From: Reyranella sp.
GTDB lineage: Bacteria > Pseudomonadota > Alphaproteobacteria > Reyranellales > Reyranellaceae
Assembly: GCA_019750135.1 (NCBI GenBank)
Contig: JAIEOV010000009.1
Location: 248,073-312,072, forward strand
Direction: 5' to 3'
DNA length: 64,000 nt
In this document: in pieces, positions 56,826 to 64,000 of the stretch
Layout: every line of letters starts with the position of its first letter
Position numbering within the stretch: the first letter of the stretch is position 1
Notes under the pieces: generated by a model
What the model was told of the DNA's origin: nothing
The model's input: the letters and a program-made list of their open reading frames with translations, nothing else
Databases searched by the model: none
Translations under genes and position numbers: made by a program

Positions 56826-57206
56826 TCAGCCCCCGACCACGCCCATGCTTTCGATCTCGACCACCAGGCCCGGCACGGCGAGCGCGCTCACCGCCACCAG
56901 GGTCGAGGTCACGACCGATCCCTTGAGCGCCTTGCCCAGGGCCTTCGACACCGTGCCCATGTCGCGGATGTCGGTGACGAAGATGGTCATCTGGGTGAGA
57001 TCGGAGAGCTTGCAGCCGGCCTTCTTCAAAGCAGCCTCGATCTTGCGCATGGTGATAGTGGTCTGCCCGGCGGCGTCCTTGCCCTGCACCCGGCCTTTGG
57101 AATCGAGCGAGGTCGTGCCGGATACGAAGACCAGGGGGCCGCTGCGGATCGCGCGGACATAGAAGGGAACGACTTCCGTTCCGTCAGGAAAGAGTTTCTT
57201 CGCCAT
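56826..57206 (-). CDS. RidA-family protein (126 aa)
   Basis: RidA/YjgF trimer-forming enamine/imine deaminase family. Motifs: GPLVFVSGTTSLDSKG, ALKKAGCKLSDLTQMTIFVT and the C-terminal ALAVPGLVVEIESM where the usual Arg that binds the substrate carboxylate is not obvious, so this may be a divergent subfamily. ATG 57206 with GGGGAG upstream. Confidence 0.88.
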   Translation of the reverse strand: MAKKLFPDGTEVVPFYVRAIRSGPLVFVSGTTSLDSKGRVQGKDAAGQTTITMRKIEAALKKAGCKLSDLTQMTIFVTDIRDMGTVSKALGKALKGSVVTSTLVAVSALAVPGLVVEIESMGVVGG

Positions 57207-57286
57207 GGTTTGCTCCCCTACTGTGGGCACGCAATCTAGGCGGCCAATCAGCGCCACGCAAAGCTGGCGCTACGTAAAGGAGACCT

Positions 57287-58033
57287 ATGTCGCTCGACCG
57301 CTACCGCACCGCTATCGTCACCGGCGCCAGCCGCGGCATCGGCGCCGCGATCGTCCGGCAACTGCGCATAGGCGGGTTGGATGTCTGGGCCGTTGCTCGC
57401 TCAGCCGACGATCTCAGCGAGCTGGCGCGCGAAACCGGCTGCCGGCCGCTGGCGCTCGACATCAGCCACCGCGATGCCGTGCTGAACGCCATGAGCGGCG
57501 TCGACGCCGACATCCTGGTCAACAATGCCTCGGCCCTGGTGCGCGGCGGCCTGTCGTGGGAGACCGCACCCGACGACATCGATGCGCTGACGGCCGTGAA
57601 CATCAAGGGCACGCTGAATTGTCTCGCCGCTGCGGTGCCCGGCATGAAGGCGCGCGGGCGCGGCCACATCGTCAACCTGGGTTCGATCGCAGCCGTGTCA
57701 CCCCTTCCGGGCATGCCGGTCTATGCCATGACCAAGGCCGCGATCCGCAACCTCAGCCAGACGCTTCGGCTCGACCTCCATGGCACAGGCGTGCGGGTGA
57801 GCGAGATCTCGCCGGGGCGGGTCGAGACCGGCGCGCATCTCGCCCTGGCGGAAGACCCCGTGGAGGGCCGCCGCCGCTTCTATGACGCCTTCGACTGCCT
57901 GCAGCCCGACGACATCGCCGAGGCCGTCATGTTCGTGCTGGGCGCGCCGCAGCGCATGGACGTGAGCTACATGGAGATCGTGCCCACCGACCAGTCCTAC
58001 GGCGGCTCGCAGTTCCACCAGCGGGCGCGCTGA
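57287..58033 (+). CDS. Short-chain dehydrogenase/reductase (248 aa)
   Basis: NAD(P)-binding TGASRGIGAAIV, VNNAS, and the catalytic Ser in NLGSIAAVSPLPG with the Tyr/Lys pair in VYAMTKAAI. Classical SDR oxidising or reducing an alcohol/ketone; substrate unknown. ATG 57287 follows AAAGGAGACC. Divergent from RidA 80 bases away and convergent with the Bug protein. Confidence 0.92.
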   Translation: MSLDRYRTAIVTGASRGIGAAIVRQLRIGGLDVWAVARSADDLSELARETGCRPLALDISHRDAVLNAMSGVDADILVNNASALVRGGLSWETAPDDIDALTAVNIKGTLNCLAAAVPGMKARGRGHIVNLGSIAAVSPLPGMPVYAMTKAAIRNLSQTLRLDLHGTGVRVSEISPGRVETGAHLALAEDPVEGRRRFYDAFDCLQPDDIAEAVMFVLGAPQRMDVSYMEIVPTDQSYGGSQFHQRAR

Positions 58034-58043
58034 GCCAGACTGT

Positions 58044-59039
58044 CTAGGAGTCGGCCGTGAAGCCGATCTCTTTCACGATCGGCCCCCAGCGGTCGTAGCT
58101 CTGCTTCAGGAGAACGGCGAGCTGGTCAGGCGTCGACGACGTGGCCTCCAGACCCATGACGGCGAGGCCGTCGATCACGTCCTTCTGCTCGAGCGCGGTC
58201 CGTAACGCCGTGTTGGCGCGCTGCACCACCGGCGCGGGCGTGCCGCCCGGCGCGAAGAAGCCGAACCATTCGGAGAATACCAGGTCCTTATACCCCTGCT
58301 CGGCGAAGGTCGGCACGTTGGGTGCGAAGCGGCTGCGCTGGGCGCCCGACACGCCGAGGAAGCGCGCCTTGCCGGCGTTGACCTGCTGGATGAACTCGCC
58401 GACCGGCGCGGACACGGCCTGGATCTGGCCCGCCACCATGTCCTGCACGGCGGGCGCCGACCCGCGATAGGCGACATGCTTCAGCTCGACGCCGCCTGCT
58501 TTGCCGAGCAGCACGCCGATGAAGTGCGGCACGGCGCCGGCGCCCGGCGACCCGTAATTGGCCTTCTCGGGATTGGCCTTGCACCAGGCGAGGAAGGCCG
58601 GGATGTCCTTGATGCTGTCCGGCACGGCCGGGCCGACGCAGAAGCCGAAATCGAAGGTGCAACCCAGGGTCACCGCGGTGACGTCGGTGAAGGCGTTGTA
58701 GGCCAGGTTCTTGTAGATGTGCGGATAGATCATCAGCATCGAGGCCGGCGTCTGCAGCAGGACGCTGCCGTCGGTCGGCGCCCCCTTCATGGACTGCACG
58801 GCGATCTGGCCGCCGGCGCCCGGCTTGTTCTCGACCAGCGCGCTCTTGGTGAAGGCGCTGCCGCGCAGGTTCTCGGCGACGCGCCGGCAGAGCGTGTCGG
58901 AGGTGCCGCCCGGCGGGAAGCCGGTGACGATCTTGACGGCGTCGAGCGGACCGTTTTGCGCACCGGCGCGGCCCGCCAGGCCAAGTGCCGCAAGCGCAAC
59001 ACCGGACGCGCCGAGGAAATGACGGCGATTGACAGTCAT
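58044..59039 (-). CDS. Bug-family periplasmic binding protein, orphan TctC type (331 aa)
   Basis: Twin-arginine-like signal (NRRHFLGASGVALAALGLAG), then VKIVTGFPPGGTSDTLCRR, VENKPGAGGQIAVQSMKG and HVAYRGSAPAVQDMVAG, the loops that bind carboxylate ligands in Bug proteins. No TctA/TctB genes beside it, typical for the large orphan Bug sets of soil proteobacteria. ATG 59039. It differs clearly from the operon TctC at 32161-33171. Confidence 0.92.
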   Translation of the reverse strand: MTVNRRHFLGASGVALAALGLAGRAGAQNGPLDAVKIVTGFPPGGTSDTLCRRVAENLRGSAFTKSALVENKPGAGGQIAVQSMKGAPTDGSVLLQTPASMLMIYPHIYKNLAYNAFTDVTAVTLGCTFDFGFCVGPAVPDSIKDIPAFLAWCKANPEKANYGSPGAGAVPHFIGVLLGKAGGVELKHVAYRGSAPAVQDMVAGQIQAVSAPVGEFIQQVNAGKARFLGVSGAQRSRFAPNVPTFAEQGYKDLVFSEWFGFFAPGGTPAPVVQRANTALRTALEQKDVIDGLAVMGLEATSSTPDQLAVLLKQSYDRWGPIVKEIGFTADS

Positions 59040-59109
59040 AGGTGTAGTCCCCGATGGATCGTTTCCTGGTCGGACTGTCGTCCAATTGCATGGCAGCAGC
59101 AAGGCATCG

Positions 59110-60192
59110 TCACGGTTGTGGCCAGGCGATGTTGTCCAAAAGCCGGCGGCTGATGGCGTCGTGCCAGAACGGGCCGGGATGGCCATCGAAACCGATGATG
59201 TCGTCCTGGACGACGGAGTCGAATTCGCTGCGCACGGCGCCGATGACCTGGACCTTCGGGCTGACCTTGCGGCGCACCGGATTGTCGGGCGAGCCGGCGA
59301 AATGCAGCAGGTAGACCTTGGCCGGAGACCGCGCGGCGATCTGGTTGACCAGGGCTGCCGTGACGTCGGTCATATCCCGTTGCGACGGATCGGGACGGCG
59401 GCAGTAGTCGCCAAGCACGGCGCAACGCTGATCGACGTACCCGATCGTCACGCCGCCACCTGCGGCCAACGCTGCCTTGGGCAGCTGGAAGGGCGGGATC
59501 GGCTGGTTGATGCGCTTCAGCCAGTTTTCGATTTCGAGCAGGCGCGAGGGCGCCTGGACATGGCGCACATCGAAGTAGTCGGCATAGCCCAGGATGACGA
59601 TATCGTCGGGGCCGATCCCTTTCAGGCGTTCGAAGTTGAGCCAGGCCTGCGTCAGCGACCAGCCACCCAGCGCCACCAGACGCACGTTCCAGTCGGGCAG
59701 TGCCTGGTAGAGACGGCCGGCGAAGGTGAGCTCGTCGGGCACGCCGTTGCCGAACACCCAGCTGTCGCCGAAGATGTAGACGGTGGGCTTGCCCGGCCGC
59801 GGCGCGCCGACCCACCGCGTGCCGTCGGGGTTGATCGTCACCTTGTTGCGGAAGTACTCCCATTCGCCAAAGCCGTTCCGGCGGGCATAGGAATGAGTAT
59901 AGACGCCGGGCGCGGCGCTGTAGCCCAGGACCGGATCGGCGCGGAAGAAGGGCGACGGCGAGCTCTGCTCCAGCACCATGTCGGGCTCGCTCAAGCCCAC
60001 CAGCCGGCCGAACCGCCGCGCCAGGTTGACGATGGACAGGTAGCTGGTGTCGTAGGTCTCGAAGTTCTGCTGGTGGGTGGCGCGGTAGTAGCCCAGCATC
60101 ATCCACGACGCGCCGATCTCGAGGACCACCAGCGCGACCAGCACGGTGGCTGCGGAATAGAGGACAGACCGGAGCCGCGAGCGTGTTTTCAT
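59110..60192 (-). CDS. SGNH/GDSL-like membrane-anchored hydrolase-like protein (360 aa)
   Basis: One N-terminal membrane segment (VLYSAATVLVALVVLEIGAS), then an SGNH fold: YIFGDSWVFGNG holds the nucleophile Ser, and the end GFDGHPGPFWHDAISRRLL supplies the Asp-x-x-His. Related proteins modify envelope polysaccharides, for example by deacetylation. ATG 60192 is chosen over the frame to 60276, which runs toward the tRNA. The 121 bases up to the tRNA gene hold the promoters of both. Confidence 0.75.
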   Translation of the reverse strand: MKTRSRLRSVLYSAATVLVALVVLEIGASWMMLGYYRATHQQNFETYDTSYLSIVNLARRFGRLVGLSEPDMVLEQSSPSPFFRADPVLGYSAAPGVYTHSYARRNGFGEWEYFRNKVTINPDGTRWVGAPRPGKPTVYIFGDSWVFGNGVPDELTFAGRLYQALPDWNVRLVALGGWSLTQAWLNFERLKGIGPDDIVILGYADYFDVRHVQAPSRLLEIENWLKRINQPIPPFQLPKAALAAGGGVTIGYVDQRCAVLGDYCRRPDPSQRDMTDVTAALVNQIAARSPAKVYLLHFAGSPDNPVRRKVSPKVQVIGAVRSEFDSVVQDDIIGFDGHPGPFWHDAISRRLLDNIAWPQP

Positions 60193-60313
60193 CGATCGAC
60201 GGGTTGGTCCGGCGCGAGCATACGAAACTCTACGGAACCGGCGGTTGCCGGTCCACGGCGGCGGGCGGCCGCGCATTGCGTCGCCCAGCCCCCTCCGCTA
60301 TGTTCCGCGCGCC

Positions 60314-61992
<1,679 letters not shown>

Positions 61993-62013
61993 GGCAGAGG
62001 TCTCCTCGTCAGG

Positions 62014-62238
62014 TCATCGGCGCGGTCCGAAGAGCTCGTCAAACAGGTCCCCGAACCACGCCTCGAACACGTCCACCTCGGCATCCGTGACGGGGACGTG
62101 CTCTGGCCAATCGTCGGTGACGGTCCAGGCGGCAAGGTCATGCCTGGGCGGGCGGCCCGGAAAAGGCCACGGCTCGCCGAGGAGCTGGTGAAGCTGGTCG
62201 GACGCCGAAAGCTGATGCTTGCGAGAGGCGCGAGGCAT
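62014..62238 (-). CDS. Small hypothetical protein of the mobile element (74 aa)
   Basis: Basic N-terminus (MPRASRKHQLSASDQL) and acidic end (DVFEAWFGDLFDELFG). ATG 62238; its stop lies 21 bases before the recombinase start, so probably cotranscribed. Position and charge fit a recombination helper or regulator, but there is no recognised domain. Confidence 0.5.
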   Translation of the reverse strand: MPRASRKHQLSASDQLHQLLGEPWPFPGRPPRHDLAAWTVTDDWPEHVPVTDAEVDVFEAWFGDLFDELFGPRR

Positions 62239-62368
62239 TCAGCCAGGATCGAAGCCGGCATTAGCGGGTGCAACCGACCGCCTCTGCGCCACGGCCCTCT
62301 GCGTAGCGTCGGGTCAAACAACAGGGCAAGGGCGGCTCCCGGAAGCGCTGGCGTTGCGACGGCAGGCA

Positions 62369-62494
62369 TTACGCGGCAGCCCTGAGCGGCCGGGCCCGTT
62401 CGATGCGCAGTCGCTCCTTGGGACTGTGCATCGCCTCCCAAAGATCGCTGCGCCGCTGCACATTCAGCCAGAATGTCCGGGCTGTTACCGCGTT
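62369..62494 (-). pseudogene. Remnant of a HigA-type antitoxin (C-terminal fragment)
   Basis: The minus strand is open between a TGA at 62495-62497 and TAA at 62369-62371 and encodes 41 residues including TFWLNVQRRSDLWEAMHSP and ERLRIERARPL. This matches the C-terminus of HigA-like XRE antitoxins (…FWLNLQ..YDLWEA…I..I.P). The helix-turn-helix part and any HigB toxin are gone, and it slightly overlaps the end of the AbiEii gene. Decayed toxin-antitoxin locus. Confidence 0.5.
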
Positions 62495-63957
62495 TCAACC
62501 AAGTACCCCATACTTCCTGCGCAATCCCAGCCGCCTGGCGTCTTGTGCGCCCGCAACGTACTGTCCTGGGTCTTGCGCGAGAATTTCTTCGAGCAATACG
62601 GGCATTGATAGACATAGGTCGGTCCAAAACTTGTCGTCCGTGAAGGCCGACCGATGCCGCCGCCGAGACCACGCCCCAATCTCCGGCCCAGCCCGCCATC
62701 GAAACTTGAACCGAAGCCAACGGATGATGACGAACCGCGCGAGGTCGCCGGGATCGATTGCGAACCGCTCGGTGTGAGCTCGATGGCGTATCTCGGCGAG
62801 AAGACGCGCGACGTGGACCGCGCGTTTCCGATGCGATCTGTTCGATAGGTGCGGTGGTCATTGCGCTCCATGTCGAACGCATGCAAGACGACTTGACCGG
62901 CTTGTGTCTGGCGCAGCGAGTAGGCTTCGATCTCCCGTGTCGTGCGCTCGCCGTTTGCCTTCTCGTAGTCAATTTCGACGGTGAGGCGGTTGGCAGCGGC
63001 AAAGCGTATGATTTCGACCGCGGAGGAAACCAGCCCCAGTCCCGACAATGTGCCGAGCGGCTGGCGCAGAACAACGTCACCTTCTGCCAGCGGGAACGCT
63101 GCCGGCATGACAGGCCGCAGGCCTCCGGCCAGCCAGGCGAAGAATTCCGGTAAAGCATCCCAGAAGGCTTGCAGCGGCGGGAGCGCCGGGAGCTGATGCG
63201 CGAGCATCGTCTGCCAGTCACCCGACAGCTCTTCATAGAATGCCCTGATTGAATCGACTGTCGGCAACTGGATGCCTTTGTAGTCGCACTTGCGGCGCAG
63301 GACCCCGAGGATGGCATCGGGCGTCGGCTGGAAGTCGCCGTGACGAAACAGATTGATGACATCATAGAGGTCGCGCGGACGCGCGCGTTCGCCCAGCGCC
63401 CTCACCTTTTCGCCAAAAACCTCTTCGTAGGCATAGCACCGCGCGTGAATGCCGCCGTCCGGCTGATCGGAATACGGGTGCACGACAGGACGTTCGACCG
63501 GCGGCATGGCGATCACTTCGTCCGTCGTCAGGTCGAGCTTGATGCGCGGAAGGTCGCCGCCTCTGGGCGCGATCGGACCGCGATAGTAGATGCGGCCTTC
63601 GGCCGCCAGCTTGTTGCGGCGGTTCTTGAACACGTCGAACCGTAATCTGTCGGCGGGTATCTCAATGCCTGAGTGCTCGTATATCCACCCTGAGATGTCA
63701 CCGAACACGCGGGCAAGGAAAGCAGCGTCGAGATGCGCGTCGCTGGTGATCGTGAAGTCGAGGTCTTCGGAGAAGCGGTAGGTTTCGAAGTAGCACTTCT
63801 TGAGACAGGTGCCGCCCTTGAATACCCAATGCTCACCGAGTTCCGCATTGGCATGGATGCCTGCCAGCAACCATCCCAGCACGTAATCCTTTTCGACGAC
63901 TTGAGGCTGCAGACCGAGATTTTGGGCAAGCTCCATGAGTTCGCGGCGTTCGATCAT
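62485..63957 (-). CDS. AbiEii-type nucleotidyltransferase fused to WYL-like domain and zinc finger (490 aa)
   Basis: Residues ~1-260 are the abortive-infection toxin nucleotidyltransferase: VFKGGTCLKKCYF, FSEDLDFTI and IKLDLTTDE motifs, then ARPRDLYDVINLF. Residues ~310-400 (EIIRFAAANRLTVEIDY, VVLHAFDMERNDHRTYR) look like a WYL ligand-binding domain. A Gly/Ser/Arg-rich linker leads to a C-terminal finger with CPYCSKKFSRK, a His in TLRAHKTPGG and a final Cys. AbiEii acts with an AbiEi antitoxin in type IV phage defence. ATG 63957 overlaps an upstream stop (ATGA), fitting an antitoxin-toxin pair cut by the window end. Confidence 0.8.
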   Translation of the reverse strand: MIERRELMELAQNLGLQPQVVEKDYVLGWLLAGIHANAELGEHWVFKGGTCLKKCYFETYRFSEDLDFTITSDAHLDAAFLARVFGDISGWIYEHSGIEIPADRLRFDVFKNRRNKLAAEGRIYYRGPIAPRGGDLPRIKLDLTTDEVIAMPPVERPVVHPYSDQPDGGIHARCYAYEEVFGEKVRALGERARPRDLYDVINLFRHGDFQPTPDAILGVLRRKCDYKGIQLPTVDSIRAFYEELSGDWQTMLAHQLPALPPLQAFWDALPEFFAWLAGGLRPVMPAAFPLAEGDVVLRQPLGTLSGLGLVSSAVEIIRFAAANRLTVEIDYEKANGERTTREIEAYSLRQTQAGQVVLHAFDMERNDHRTYRTDRIGNARSTSRVFSPRYAIELTPSGSQSIPATSRGSSSSVGFGSSFDGGLGRRLGRGLGGGIGRPSRTTSFGPTYVYQCPYCSKKFSRKTQDSTLRAHKTPGGWDCAGSMGYLVETR

Positions 63958-64000
63958 GAAGGCCGCTCCGTCCTGGCCCGCCGCGCCTGCGACCATGTTT
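63954..64000 (-). CDS. 3' end of an upstream gene, possibly the AbiEi antitoxin (partial)
   Basis: A frame entering from the window edge ends in TGA at 63954-63956, overlapping the AbiEii ATG as ATGA, and encodes a basic end (WSQARRARTERPS). Antitoxin genes normally precede abiEii with such an overlap. Too short to identify. Confidence 0.35.
   Translation of the reverse strand, partial: TWSQARRARTERPS

Noticed and set aside
60192..60313. Second tRNA or small RNA next to tRNA-Arg
   Set aside because: No second cloverleaf could be drawn; the gap is a plain promoter region.

Overview
The window is about 64 kb of GC-rich, densely coding bacterial chromosome. The gene set points to an alphaproteobacterium of Rhizobiales/Rhodospirillales type: ETF-ubiquinone oxidoreductase, a 61-residue zinc-finger protein of the complex I NDUFS6 type, an Fds-type NAD-linked formate dehydrogenase, PuuD, tripartite tricarboxylate (TTT) transporters with orphan binding proteins, and an oxalate cluster. 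Reyranella- or Bradyrhizobium-like soil bacteria fit, but the genus is a guess from gene content.

Region by region. 1-8.8 kb is mixed housekeeping and hypothetical DNA: the end of a beta-lactamase-like hydrolase, two cupins, a stand-alone Lrp sensor domain, a DEAD-box helicase with a long Arg/Glu/His tail, a MATE exporter overlapping a methyltransferase, and small proteins, two of which look paralogous. 8.8-23 kb holds a 1162-residue multidomain iron-sulfur/FAD oxidoreductase, heme A synthase, a Sel1/peptidoglycan-binding protein, the tight operon ETF-QO - TPR protein - ispE, and a coupled acyltransferase - uracil-DNA glycosylase - GFA run ahead of an ABC binding protein. 23-25.4 kb is a molybdenum hydroxylase large subunit without visible partner subunits.

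25.4-47.4 kb is the metabolic centre. It contains formate dehydrogenase fdsGBAD with a trailing acetyltransferase and a LysR regulator; a complete TTT transporter (TctC, TctB, TctA); an ABC exporter preceded by a candidate leader peptide and attenuator; and then a GntR regulator, oxalyl-CoA decarboxylase, formyl-CoA transferase, a stand-alone 10-formyl-THF hydrolase-like protein, formate-THF ligase, an acyl-CoA dehydrogenase and (opposite strand) malate synthase. Read together, oxalate would be activated and decarboxylated to formyl-CoA and formate. The formate could be oxidised to CO2 with NADH formation or loaded on tetrahydrofolate. The formyltransferase-like protein, placed between Frc and Fhs, might move the formyl group without passing through free formate; this is a hypothesis.

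47.4-60.2 kb holds the urate oxidase PuuD, a membrane-anchored putative RNase toxin with a translationally coupled putative immunity protein, two crotonases, a quinone-oxidoreductase-like MDR, LysE, a phytanoyl-CoA dioxygenase-like enzyme, MaoC, a lipoprotein lipase-like hydrolase, RidA, an SDR, a Bug binding protein and an SGNH-like protein.

At 60.3 kb there is a tRNA-Arg(CCG) gene. A large serine recombinase faces it, and its last 21 codons and stop lie inside the tRNA on the other strand. This marks the left end of an integrated element that continues past the window. Its visible cargo is a small ORF, a HigA antitoxin remnant and an AbiEii-type nucleotidyltransferase fused to a WYL-like domain and a zinc finger. 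No rRNA, CRISPR array or insertion sequence was seen.
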